64,000 bases of DNA. Source: Gari tellinella (Eukaryota > Mollusca > Bivalvia > Cardiida > Psammobiidae). How positions within the stretch are numbered: the first letter of the stretch is position 1; each line of letters starts with the position of its first letter. The translations under genes were made by a program, and so were the position numbers. The stretch is from NCBI GenBank assembly GCA_922989275.2, contig OV277869.1, positions 20,656,189 to 20,720,188 of the forward strand, read 5' to 3'. Below, one piece after another: positions 21,213 to 32,632 of the stretch. The notes beneath the pieces were generated by a model, which was not told where the DNA came from, did not search any database, and was given only the letters and a program-made list of their open reading frames with translations.

Positions 21213-21221
21213 GTTCAAATG

Positions 21222-22282
21222 TATGGAAGGCCGGTGCGCCATGCTAAATGCTAAATGCGACTTGCTATATGCGAAATGCTAAATGCGAATCGCGAAATGC
21301 TAATTAAGTACAAAACTCTATTAAGGTGTGTTTAATGCTTAATTCTATTTGTAAAATGCCAAATGCTAATGCTGCGAAATGCGTTTTGTGAAATGCCATT
21401 TGCGAATTACAAAAATGCTAAATGCGAATTGCAAAAATGCTATTCGCAGATTCCTTAATGCCAAATGCGAATTGCTGTACTAAGGCCAAACAAAAATACC
21501 TCTGTTTCCGGTAACCCGACCGATCCTACTTTTCCCCTCCGATAGTCTTTTGAGTGCTTTAAAAATTGATTTTTAGATAAACAAATATCTAAAAGAAATT
21601 TGATCTCAATTTGCCATAAAGTACCTTCCATGCAGTTATGATCTGCTAGTTAATTAACCATTGACATATTCAACATGCAGACAATGCATTTTATTGACAT
21701 ATTTGACAAGCATACAACACATTTCAAAATATTATTTATCCCACCATATATATGTCACTACTTTGCCGGTTTGGTATACCAATACTGGTTAACAATCATA
21801 CCAGTTTCAATTTTAAGGTAATTTTGGGACTGATGGGACCTATCAATTAATAATTTGAATTGATATTTTTAAGGTTTTTTATGTATAGCCCAGGGCTCTG
21901 CAAAATAAAATACATTCATATGTTTTCATATATGAATATGATTATATTGAATACGCCATCAGGAAAGTTAAATAGACTATATCATTATATGATTGTGTTA
22001 AAAAAAAAGATTTTCCGACCGTCTGTCCCTTATTCTTTTTTTTTTTGCATGTAATAGGAAACAAGGGTAATTTTTTATTTGGCCTAAATGCGATTTGAGG
22101 AGTCCGCCAAAGCATTTGGCATTCGGCGCAAATAGCATTAAGCATTTGGCATTGGCAAATAGCATTTCGCAAATAGCAATTCGCATATAGCAAATAGCAT
22201 GTAATATTTCACAGATAGCATTTCGCATTTAGCATTTGGCATTTTACAACTAGCAATTAGCATGGCGCACCGGCCTTCCATA
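21222..22282. mobile_element. TIR element with arms made of AAATGC repeats, 6-bp TSD
   Basis: Tips TATGGAAGGCCGGTGCGCC and a perfect inverse copy are flanked by CAAATG on both sides (21216-21221 and 22283-22288). The left arm to about 21480 and the right arm from about 22085 consist of a degenerate 7-8-bp unit (AAATGCTA, AAATGCGA and variants) repeated dozens of times. The interior is AT-rich and non-coding. Confidence 0.85.
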
Positions 22283-23304
22283 CAAATGCTCCATTATTTG
22301 ACAGCTTCGCTCGCTTGTAGGCTGTGCCTATTTCATAGAGTTATGGTCATTTCGTACCCACGCCTTTTCGTACCCTATTTTTTTGGTCATTTCGTACCCA
22401 TATTTTTGGTCATTTCGTACCCTCGAAAAAATAATTTTTTATTACATATATTCACGAATGAATTATAACTGCTTATCACGAATGAATTATAACCGGATCT
22501 GAAACGAAGCTATTTACCCATGCATTTCCCCAATAATGCTGTCGTTTATTCGCCGATCGATACCTGTCCGCCGACTCGCGGTTAATCGATCGGTAAACAC
22601 GTCTTAAGCGCGCGCGTTCGCCTGGGGCGGCTACCTATTGTTAATAAAAAGTCCGTTAAAACTTTAATTTTCACCCGATTTCTAAAATATAGGGCTCAAA
22701 TGAGAGCTAAGATATTCAGCTTTTATTTGTGAAAATAATAACGTTCTATATTGAGCGAGTGATTGTTTACGACAGGTTAAAGAGTATAAACCTAATGAAC
22801 CAGCAGGCATTTGACCGCAGATTCTCGCACAAGAAAGGGTTACCTACCGTTATAAAAAAGCCTAAACACAAATCATTTTTCATCCGATTTTTACAGTCAA
22901 AATCTTAAAAAAAAGCAGACATCTGTATATTTAAACTGTATAAACACCATGAATTCATATTATTTTAAATAAGAGCAGTCGCGAGTTATATATTAGCCTA
23001 AGCAAATAATGCAGACCGGACACGATTATTGCAGTTGAAAGAGGATGGACAGTTTTCTCGTAACAAAGAACTGATGAAATAATTTTTCTTCAGTTTTGAC
23101 ACGAATGAAGAACTGTCACCATGCTCGAAGCAGTCACCTGTCGAAAACACCTAATAAATTATCACACTTAAGTGGTTGTTATATAGAGGTTTTACTGTTT
23201 ATTTATAAGTTGACCGTTTCTATTGCAAGATCTGAAAAAGCTTATGCGGGACTATACACGTGCTTGATTGCAATTGATAAAACACTGGTATTCATTTTTT
23301 TTAC

Positions 23305-23560
23305 TTAACCCATTACCCTATAAATACGCCTTTTTACGCTTTTATTTATTTCTCCACTGAAGAAAATAGTTTCATAGTATACATTCATGAATAAGTATAT
23401 TGAGAAATATTTTCTTTTCTCTAGCAGATGTTGACTTTAAGCAGACTGAAAGTAAAGCAAAATGTGCCCTAAGCCCTAAAGCATTCTGCTTTACTTTCAA
23501 CCTGCTTTAAGTAGTCACCAGTCTTCAAAGCTCAAAACAGGATATGGGGTAAAGGATTAA
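23305..23560. repeat. Foldback MITE, complete copy
   Basis: Runs from TTAACCCATTACCC to a GGGGTAAAGGATTAA end. The central hairpin is AAAGTAAAGCA..ATG with its inverse. TTAA at the tips suggests a TTAA target. Confidence 0.7.
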
Positions 23561-24020
23561 TCAAGGTATTATAGATATGACTGTACCACAAACTGTCAAT
23601 GCAAAACAACCATAAAAGTACATTTAAGATGAAAAGAATTCTCCTAAAACATTGATAATTAACATTGAATTGAAAGTGTAAGTTATCAGGGATATCTTTT
23701 GCCTTCAATACTGGCCCTGCACATGTATGGGATGCACTTATTTGAAAGGACATATAAAACAAAGATAAAGTGAATAATTAATTTTTATTTCTTATAAACA
23801 TTTCATTTAACAACACAGAGTGTTCCAGATAAGGGGGTGTAATGTGATCAAATCCAACATTTTCAAGCTAATGCTGCAAAAAATCCTATGGCGTTACTAC
23901 TCATTAGAACCTTCTCTTCGAGACAAATCTGAGTAGTGACACCATAGGGTTTGGTGCAGAAATGAAGATTTTAGTTTTTGTAAACAGGTTTCCTCAGCAT
24001 TTTGTGAATGCATGTTTCCT

Positions 24021-24165
24021 TTAACCAATTACCTTTTTCTTTTTTTGAAAATTGGTTATTCCTTACAGCAGATTGAAAGTAAAGCAGAATGCTCCTTAAG
24101 GCATATTCTGCTTTACTTTCAGTCTGTTTTAGGCTACCATCTGCTAGGGTGTGGAAAATATTTCT
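24021..24165. repeat. Foldback MITE, diverged copy
   Basis: The hairpin GAAAGTAAAGCAGAATGC.../...CATTCTGCTTTACTTTC spans 24073-24121, with partial TTAACC..TTACC left tip. Confidence 0.65.
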
Positions 24166-25299
24166 TGTGAGACATAAAGCGGCCTGTCAATGAAAGAGTA
24201 TCAATGACTGAAAAGCTTTTGCATTTTCTGAGCTTGTAGTCTTCAGTCGCTTGTTAGAGTCTAAGTCTAAAGTGATTACACTTAGACCAGTGTTTTATGA
24301 TGGTGATTGACTGATTGCATAATCTTACATCATGGGAGGGTGACTTCCTGTCTTAGCCCCCAAAACCATATGTCCCCTTCCCTCAGAGGAGATTTCCAAT
24401 AAACCATATCTCCTGTCACCACTAATTGGACAGATAAAGGGATTAAAATGCCTGCTAGCCTTTAGAAGATGTATACAACTAGACGTTTGAACTGGTCTTC
24501 AGTAGATATAAGTATGAGGGCCTTTCCTCCCTCAAATGGACAATTCTTGTTTTAAATTTAGTCAAGTCCATTTTGACTTTTTGGGATTGATTTTTACAAT
24601 ATATGTCAAAATAACATCCGTGCCTCGGTCGTTTCTTTGGGAGCATGACTGCCGGTACTGATTGACCACCACTTCACATTGGTAGAGAAACCTATATAAG
24701 TAAAAACATATTAGACATAACACTTGGCATGATGAAAATAATGATAAACTAGTTTTTTTATTTAAATTCTTTACCATTTTAAAAAAGTAGGACACATAAA
24801 ATAGATGATTTTTATATCAGATTTGGGAGACTTATATAAAAAGAAACCACATTATAGCTGTAATAGGATATTTTCATAACAAGCAAACCTTTTTCAGTGA
24901 AAATAATACAAAATCTGATGATTTTGAATGAATTTGAGACAACGATTAGACAACACATAACAGATTTCAAAATGTCTGCAATGCTCGAAAATTGAAAAAA
25001 AAGTACTACATTCAAAACATGAAAAAGATAAGAAATATTCATTCAATCCTCACCAAAATTTTAAAAAAACTGCACCAACATGTTCTTATTACAAAGAAAC
25101 CATTCTGAAGTAAATATCACAAATAGGCTTCAGTTCTATAAAATGGGCGCTACCACACCCTACATATTAAAGAATTTAACATCACACATGAAAAATCGTC
25201 GTTTTCACGCGTTAAACTCACCAGAGACATACAAACATTGTATGTCTCTGATATATCTTATTAAATTTTGCGTAAAAATGATGAAATACATGTAATAAA
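24166..25299. other. Unassigned interior sequence
   Basis: AT-rich; no gene or structure recognised beyond simple A/T runs. Confidence 0.45.
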
Positions 25300-25492
25300 A
25301 AATAATTTTTTCGAGGGTACGAAATGACCAAAAATATGGGTACGAAATGACATGGAGAAAGGACAATGGAAATGACTAGTGAATTTGAAAGGGTACGAAA
25401 TGACCAAAAATATGGGTACGAAACGACCAAAAAAATAGGGTACGAAAAGGCGTGGGTACGAAATGACCAGTTCCCATTTCGGAAAACGGCTA

Positions 25493-25785
25493 GGGCGTGT
25501 TCGTTTATCAGTCCGGAATCTTCCGGATTGACGGAATCGAAATCGAATGGTCCGGAATTCAATTCCAGAACTGTTCTATCAATTCTGCCCGAGGAGGTGG
25601 TGTGAGCAGAATTGTGACGTATCATCATGGTTCCCGGCACAATTTACGAACGCTTCGACAGCAAAAGTGTAATAAGTAGGGAACCAGACTACCATTTTTG
25701 CAAGGGTTTAATTCCGTTTTTATTTGATTTACTTATTCCATGGAATCGTTCCAAACAGTTCTGGAACTGATAATCGAACACGCCC
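25493..25785. mobile_element. Short MITE with GGGCGTGTTCG inverted ends
   Basis: GGGCGTGTTCG at the left is mirrored by CGAACACGCCC at the right. Inner arms continue with TTATCAGT..GGAA against its inverse and AATTCCAGAACTG. Non-coding, 293 bp. The target duplication is unclear. Confidence 0.65.
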
Positions 25786-25906
25786 ATAAATTGCCTCCAA
25801 TAATCACCTAATAACTATCCCCCCATTATAATCCTTTATGTGGTACGCTTCGACCAAAAATGGTACGCTTATGATATGGTACGCTTTGACAATGGTACGT
25901 CTTGAC

Positions 25907-27221
25907 GATTTACAGTCACAAGGCCGACCCTACCTAAGGCCGACTTTAATTTGTATAGTAGACCTATAGTCACAAGGCCGACCTTATGTTTATGGTATAT
26001 AGCAATTAGGTTTTCAAACCTCTTTTTACTCTTTTTCAGAGTCGGCAATTGTCGCAAAACCCGTAATAATAGTTCAGATCCAGATCCCGATCACCATAAT
26101 ATTTTTCTTTAAAAAGGATGTTATTCAAAAAAACAAAAAAAGAAGGTATGTAAATGTTTATAAATAAGTCTTAAAAGGGACTCGCAACCGGATGGTGTAC
26201 TTGTCAAAATAAAATAAAATACTCAAATAAAAGCAAATTTGTGGCATTATTTGGCTTCTGACATTAAAAAAATATGATCAGTCCAAAAAAAGTCTCAAGA
26301 ATCGTCACCGAATCTTAGATTTTTAGATATTTTCCATCGTTTTTCTATAGCGTTAGCTAACGGTATAGTTGTTGTTATTGCTTCTCTACACGGGCTCAGA
26401 CATAAACACGAGCCGAATTACGAAGTTGTATGCACTTTCGATCGCTACACATTGAAATACGTTAAATCGATCCGAGATAAACGGATAGTTCCGTGGTCCA
26501 TTGGTCTAAGCGGTTTTCCCTATTCACGGAAATATACAGAAGTCAGTGAATAATTACATGCCCTATTTTGCCTTCTGTCCGCCAATGCCGGGCCCCGGGT
26601 TCGAATCCCACCAGAGACCAATATTTTTTTTTATTGAAATACATTTTTTTAAACAGAATTTCTTATCATAAACTAATTTTTTAACCATTTATATAAGCGT
26701 TTGACGTATATTTACAAATTACTATTTTTAATGCACCATCTGGTTGCGAGTCGCTAACACGGTTATAGTTACACATTGAAATCAGACGATGTACACTCTG
26801 TAAAAGATACAAAACATAACGTTATCAAGAGATTTTTCGATGTTGATCTGGGTCTGAACTACCTATATAGGCCTATATACAGCAACAACTGCATGACCAT
26901 GACCTGGGTCTGAGGTATTAAGTAGGTGAATTATTTATAAATAATGAAATTCTGCAATGACACTCATTTGCATCAGATATAAAGCGATTATGATCTGGGT
27001 ATGAACATGGAGAAATCTGTGTATCTGTGATTTCTCCTTGGTATGAACAATAATTATGCGTCTATCGATAATTGTCACCACGCGCCAAAATACCTGTAAA
27101 ATAGGTGTGAAACCTAAATTGCTATCTATAAAGATAAGGTCGGCCTTGTGACTATAGGTCTACTATACAAATAATTAATTAAGGTCGGCCTTAGGTAGGG
27201 TCGGCCTTGTGACTATCAACC
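25907..27221. mobile_element. TIR element with GTCACAAGGCCGACC motifs, 8-bp TSD
   Basis: The left arm repeats AAGGCCGACC three times (25917-25987); the right arm is the inverse (27128-27221). GTCTTGAC flanks both ends exactly (25899-25906 and 27222-27229), an 8-bp target duplication. The target is the right arm of the GTACCAT-type element. The interior contains a tRNA-like block. Confidence 0.9.
26488..26633 (+). tRNA. tRNA-like sequence (pseudo-tRNA or SINE head)
   Basis: TTGGTCTAAGCGG near 26501 resembles an internal A box; GGGTTCGAATCCC at 26597-26609 is a near-ideal B box with T-loop. A run of T at 26624 could end Pol III transcription. The two boxes are about 90 bp apart, with a TATTCAC/GTGAATA hairpin between them. 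The acceptor arms do not pair well, so a working tRNA is unlikely. Anticodon not assigned. Confidence 0.35.
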
Positions 27222-27237
27222 GTCTTGACCATAACCC

Positions 27238-27664
27238 TTCGACAACGATGCACAGAGCGAGTTTTTGTCTTCACCCAAATGGTTACTTCCGGTGTAAATC
27301 GAAGTAGACGTGGAATCGATATTGAAGGCAGTTAACTATGAAACATCGTCGTTAGAGGTAAATATTTACAACAATTGCAGGAGCAAGTTCAATAAAAGTT
27401 CTTTTGTTATTATCGTTACGGACATAAATGATTGACAGAAAGACTAAAGTCTTTGCAACAGGAAAATAAATCGGACTTGAATTTCGGGAAACAGAACTGT
27501 CACTTATCAGGGCGGGAAGTGACTTGCGTTTGTTTTCCTTTTTTTAAAGAAAAAAATACAAAGTTTGAATGAATTGGAGCTTTTTATGATGTTTTATTTT
27601 GCCACATATTGACGTATTGCTTTCTTGTTAAATTTTGAGTTAATGCAGATCATGCAGGGGACCT
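27238..27664. other. Unassigned sequence
   Basis: No gene or repeat recognised. Confidence 0.45.
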
Positions 27665-27673
27665 TTTAGATTT

Positions 27674-29260
27674 GGTAGTGACTAGGGGGATTTACAGACG
27701 TTTCGGTAAATGACCAGTTCGGTAAATTGATTTTATATAGTGAAAGTCTGGACGTTTCGGTAAAAAGGTAAATTATAGTAATTATAGGATTAAGTATATC
27801 GCACATCGCACCTCTCTCGGTAACAATGAGACTGTGGCACAGTGTTTGTGCCAAGTTTGCAGGGTTGTTTTAGTATGTGTTGATCCTGGTCTACCAACAG
27901 ATACAATTTTTCGGCCTGTTTACAAAACGAAATAAAGGGCATGTGAAGGGGGTAAAAATAACTTGAATTCTTCAATATTTTTTTTTTCATTTCTTCTCTA
28001 AGGAGATGAGTTTATTGTTACATCTCAAAATAATTAAGAACTAAAAAAACCAAAATTTATATTTCCTTCATAACCGACTTTATTGCCCCAATTCGGCATA
28101 GAAATTTTACCAATTCCAGAACTAGATCGTATAGTTTAGACCCAACCTATTTGCAAGACAAGTGATTAGAGATCAAGCGCCATCAGTTATTGATCTAGCG
28201 AAAGGTGTGATATACAGACCTGTACATAAACCTATAATTACTATAATTTACCTTTTTACCGAAACGTCCAGACTTTCACTATATAAAATCAATTTACCGA
28301 ACTGGTCATTTACCGAAACGTCCGTCACCCACTAGGGGTACGTGACCGTACCTCTAATATTTGAAATTAGCGGTACGGTCACGTACCCCTAGCGAGCCCT
28401 GTGAGGGTTGACTAGGGGTACGTGAGTCAAAAACACTATAACGCAACACTTTATTTTGTCCGCAGATACCTTAATATCGATGTTAATGCTAATAATATAT
28501 CATTTCTACCTTAAATATGACTGTTTAACGCAGAACATTATAGAAACTTCATCAACAAAAAATTTCCAAGAACGTATAGACACATTTTTACAAGCATGTA
28601 TAATTATCCAATACCAGCTTTGTTTAGAATTACTGCACTGTTTAATTGCGATCTATTGTCAAACGTGTTTTCAAGGTGATTTTTTTCACAGGTCTGTCTT
28701 TAACCAGCAAACTTCTTGCATGAATCGATACCCGATGACAGCCGAAGTTTCGCTAGTTTCTATATTCTTAGATCTACCACTTTCAATTTATATTCCACGC
28801 TAAGTTAGATAGCAACAACGGCAGTAATTTCGAACACGCCTATTATATAATTATAAGTTACATTTGAATCCAATTTATAAGAAAAAGAAGAAAAAAACAT
28901 TGGGGACGGATTTCAGATGGGAACTCTTTCAGATATCGGGCGTAGCCTATCTCACGATATTTAACACTATACCCTATATGCGGAATACTTCTATTCTTAT
29001 CCCTGCGGTGAAAACAAGTTTGGGTGGAGAATATTTCTCGTAGTTTCTTTGTTTTTCTCCATTAAATATCCCCAAAATAAGGTAAACATGAGAGATTAGT
29101 AATATTACCATCATTAAAACGTATCTGCAGGCAAAATAATGTGTTGCTACATAGTTTAAATGACTCACGTACCCCTCCCTCACAGGACTCGCTAGGGGTA
29201 CGTGACCGTACCACTAATTTCTAATATTAGAGGTACGGTCACGTACCCCTAGTCACTACC
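27674..29260. mobile_element. MULE-like element, copy 2, 9-bp TSD, interrupted in its left TIR
   Basis: Same tips as the copy at 20089 (GGTAGTGACTAGGGG and its inverse). TTTAGATTT flanks both ends exactly (27665-27673 and 29261-29269). A 642-bp TIR element sits inside the left arm. The remaining interior matches copy 1 along most of its length, which fixes the family. Confidence 0.88.
27689..28330. mobile_element. TIR element with GACGTTTCGGTAAA motifs, 8-bp TSD
   Basis: Arms of about 105 bp carry ACGTTTCGGTAAA twice plus the variant CAGTTCGGTAAA. ACTAGGGG occurs on both sides (27681-27688 and 28331-28338), a perfect 8-bp duplication of text known from the uninterrupted MULE-like TIR at 20096. 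The interior is non-coding. Confidence 0.9.
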
Positions 29261-29271
29261 TTTAGATTTAG

Positions 29272-29372
29272 GTAGTGACTAAAGGGGTAGTCCTATAAAT
29301 AAGACCTGACGTAGCTATTTCACATTTTTACATTTTCTGGAACGTCAGGTCTTATCGGCTTCCCCTTAGTTG
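29272..29372. repeat. Hairpin with AAGACCTGACGT arms
   Basis: AAGACCTGACGT and its perfect inverse flank a ~30-bp loop; outer ACTAAAGGGG and CCCCTTAGT also pair. It abuts the MULE-like copy and begins with similar GGTAGTGACTA text. Confidence 0.55.
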
Positions 29373-29498
29373 TCTATAGCAAATCGCGACAAGGATCTTT
29401 GTCGCGCGTTTGACGAGGTCCTATAAATACAAACCACGTGCTATGGCGAAAAGAGAACACTTCTTCGATTAACTAAATATTTTTCTACCAATACATAT

Positions 29499-32007
29499 CA
29501 GGGATTTCCCCAGGATTTCCTGAAGGCATGTTGAATTTGGGGCATAGGGGGAGGGTGCGGGAGGGCTCCCCCTCCCGCGCTGCGGCGAAAAATTTTCCCT
29601 TTTAAACAATGAAATAGTGCATTTTTAGCAATACATATATGTAGTGTATACTATAGTGTATTTATATGGAAATGGCTGAAATAAGTATTATTCTGTTTGC
29701 AAGAACTAGTGTGTGTAGGGTTTTTGTTTTCATGTTCAGCACCAATATTTAAGTTATAACTCGATCATAACTAAAGTTTACAATAATACCTGCTGATCTC
29801 CCAATACAGTTGCTGACTGCATCTTGCATTAACTAGTATTCCATTATTTTGCAACAAAGTATTACATTGTAAAGCCTTACAGGTTGTAAAAGTACAAAAA
29901 TGATAAATAGCTGAAACACATTAATTCACTTATTTTATACATAATTATACAAAAAAAAATATATCCAGAAACTATGAATGCCTGGACCTATGGAAAAAGT
30001 GTAGACCCAGTCTGATCTCCTGGGTGAGTCCTCTGATCAGTGTCAGTGCCATTTACAAGATTGTAAATTCTTTGGAAAAATTATTTTTGACAGAAACCGC
30101 AAACAAAATGTAGTCTTTTAACCAAAATGGAAAAGTCTTTTTTTTTTAAAATCAGATTTTGAAAGTTTTAAGCATGTGAAATGTACACACCTTTTCATTT
30201 TTCTCTGCCATACACACTACACTACTGTCACACTCAATCAGATAATACACACAAATACTAGAAATACTCACTTTTGCTTTCAAATAAATAAATAAATTCT
30301 GAAACAGGAATGCAGAAACAAGTAGATAGAGCATGTGCTGCAAACAGTAGATCCAGAACAGGAAGCCCCTGATCAGGTTAGAACTGGTTGTCTTAATTCA
30401 TTGTCATGGAAAAACATTCATAAGTTTCATAAACTTAAAGAATTTTTTTGAAAAAGTTTAACATTAACTTGCCATACACAGTCAAACATACACACAAACA
30501 CCTACCCTTACTTAGAATTAAGCACAGTGCATGTATAATGTGATTTGAATGTATAATGTTTTACCTCTTATTCCTCATAGTCATTTGAGATAAGTTTTTA
30601 TGCCTTTACTATTCCCTTGAAGTTAAAGTAAATAATTTTGTTTTTATTTTATCGAAGACAGATTCTATCTAGATACGGTAATATAGATCTAATAGAGGTC
30701 TAGACTCTAGTAAAAAAAAAATTAAAAAAAAAAATCTTTTTTTTTAATTTTTTTTTTATGTTTCAAGAACCTGTGGGTTAAGAGAGCATATACAATTTCA
30801 CTGCATCCCGACAAGTTGATGTCTAATAGAGGATTCAATTTTACTTTAAGCCTGCTCTAAACAACGATCCATCATAAAAACAGAAAAACAATTTAACTTT
30901 GTGAAGAATTAAGACTGTATGGTATGACTGTGTCACGGGATAAATCCAGGTCTACTTAAATATTTGTTGTCTCGATTTTCTTTTTCAATATTTCATCACG
31001 AAGTATTCAATTTCTATATATACCAAAAATGCCAGAATGCAAATTCCTCGATTCCCGTGTGTATGTTTTGTCTTTGTAAAAAACTTATTTCCCGAAACTC
31101 CCACGAAAAACGTCTTCCGCGTCGCTAGCGATTTCATACGAATAAGCGCTAATTTTAACCATCGTAATTTATGTTAATTTCACTAGTATCAAAGCTGTCT
31201 TTCTAAATGGAAGTATATAACGTCTAATCTAATTGGATGTTTTCTAAATGACGCTGGGAGTTACCTTTTTGATAACCAATAAAACGAGTAAAGACATGTG
31301 TAAAAGTTCGAAGCGTGCCGCGCAATTGGATTTCATTTCGGAAGTTTGGAATACTGTTTGTGTCTGTTACGTGATTATTAATACGGAGTTGTCGAGGAAA
31401 TCAATTCTTAAAGGTAATTAATATCAATCTAAAATGTTCGTTTGTTCAATATATTCGTAGAATTTTCTTATTTAATAGGCCCCGTATCGAGTATATTTTC
31501 CGAGGCGACAAGCGATTCCGCCGCTGTTACTCTCGTCTCAATTTCAGTCCGCAAAATGGTAAACATCTTCTTAAAGTTTAGATTGGGGAAAAATAATGTC
31601 TGAGATTCCGGTTTCGGTTAGTATTCATCTTTCTTTCAGCGTTATTCGTAGCTTGTTTTCCGAAAATAATGTTGCAGATTCCCGCCATTGCCAGTACTAA
31701 CGGTTTATGAAGCGTCAATCAAAAGTTAATCTCGGTCAAACAAATAATCCAAGACCCTGTCAATCACCGTTTCGATAGGGAAATTCGGCTTTGTGATTGG
31801 TTAATGATGCTATGCTCACGCCCGACACGCGTGACGGTGTTTGACATATGAAACAATTTACTCGAGTATACAACACAGAGCCGTGATTAAGGCTAGTCGC
31901 TTTACAGATTAAGACATGTCGGCAAGATCAAAGCATGTCGCGAAGAGACCGCCAGGAAGGAAGGCATGTCGCCCGCGACAGGCGAAAAAGGCCTGGGGAA
32001 ATCCCTG
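29499..32007. mobile_element. hAT-like TIR element, 5-bp TSD (A)
   Basis: CAGGGATTTCCCCAGG at the left is inverted at the right end. CATAT lies on both sides (29494-29498 and 32008-32012). A GC-rich subterminal hairpin (GGGAGGG..CCTCCC) lies near 29565. CAGGG tips suit hAT; a 5-bp duplication fits the hAT5-type subgroup rather than the classical 8 bp. No transposase in 2.5 kb. Confidence 0.78.
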
Positions 32008-32073
32008 CATATGTGTAAAACAGAAAACAATTACCTCTTTCCACAAGAAATCCAAACTTAATTCCTTGCAGGT

Positions 32074-32130
32074 CGAATCAAATCAAATCAAATAAATTTT
32101 ATTTTGAGTCGGCAAGACATATAACAATGA
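32074..32130 (-). repeat. Probable LINE 3' end with (GATTT)n tail, minus strand
   Basis: Same terminal text as at 11876-11945 (ACTCAAAATAAA on the minus strand), here followed by repeated GATTT units. Confidence 0.5.
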
Positions 32131-32632
32131 ACATAAGCTGCAAAGCTTTTTTAACCGACTAACAAACAATTGTAAGCAGTAAAACAATGGTAAAACAGCT
32201 GCTTTTTCAAAGTTACTCCATTATGGCTTCTGATAGAGCCGAAGTTTGCCGAATGAATTTATGCAAATTAATACCCGTTGCCGATGACACCGGCACGGGC
32301 GGCTGCTATGATTTTACGGATCGAAAATGTAGACGAGATATTTGCATTCTATGTAGCCGCGTACATAACGTAATTACGCAATTCTCATCAACCTAATTTG
32401 TTTCCCAAATATGTCGTGGACTCGTGGCGCGTATGAATGTAAGCCACTTATAACATTTATGTCCACATTGAAAGTAAATCTTCTAGAAAAGGTTAATGAA
32501 ATCAAGAAATATAGAAACTGACGGGTAGCAGCAGAATTTCAGAGTTTTCTTAGTTTCTCCGGACCTACGGACTTATTTTTTTTCGGATTTCTGGTGTTAA
32601 AAATCTTAAAATTTGGAATTGTATGCGTTTTT
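32131..32632. other. Unassigned sequence
   Basis: An open frame at 32187-32396 has many Cys residues but no family resemblance. No other feature seen. Confidence 0.4.

Larger units (their letters stand above)
22338..25475. mobile_element. TIR element with GGTCATTTCGTACCC motifs
   Basis: The left arm (22338-22440) holds TCATTTCGTACCC three times plus a variant. The right arm (25300-25475) holds GGGTACGAAATGACC-type motifs about six times, with a local expansion. The flanks ATTTCATA and ATTTCGGA may be a decayed 8-bp duplication. The interior, including MITE copies, encodes nothing recognisable. Confidence 0.7.
19451..27237. mobile_element. Large TIR element with GTCAAAGCGTACCAT motifs, host to other insertions
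   Basis: The left arm (19451-19515) begins GGGTTATAGTCAAAGCG and repeats a CGTACCAT motif. The right arm (25855-25906, then 27222-27237) is its inverse, ending CCATAACCC. The right arm is split by the GGCCGACC element. No target duplication is evident, perhaps because a MITE adjoins the left tip. Apart from nested elements the interior carries nothing coding. Confidence 0.55.

Noticed and set aside
21942..22228. Minus-strand frames rich in ICEM/NAIC repeats
   Set aside because: Created by the AAATGC unit array; no protein signature.
25218..25640. Minus-strand open frame of 140 codons
   Set aside because: It is a translation of the GGGTACGAAATGACC repeats of a TIR arm and the next MITE; the peptide simply repeats the motif.
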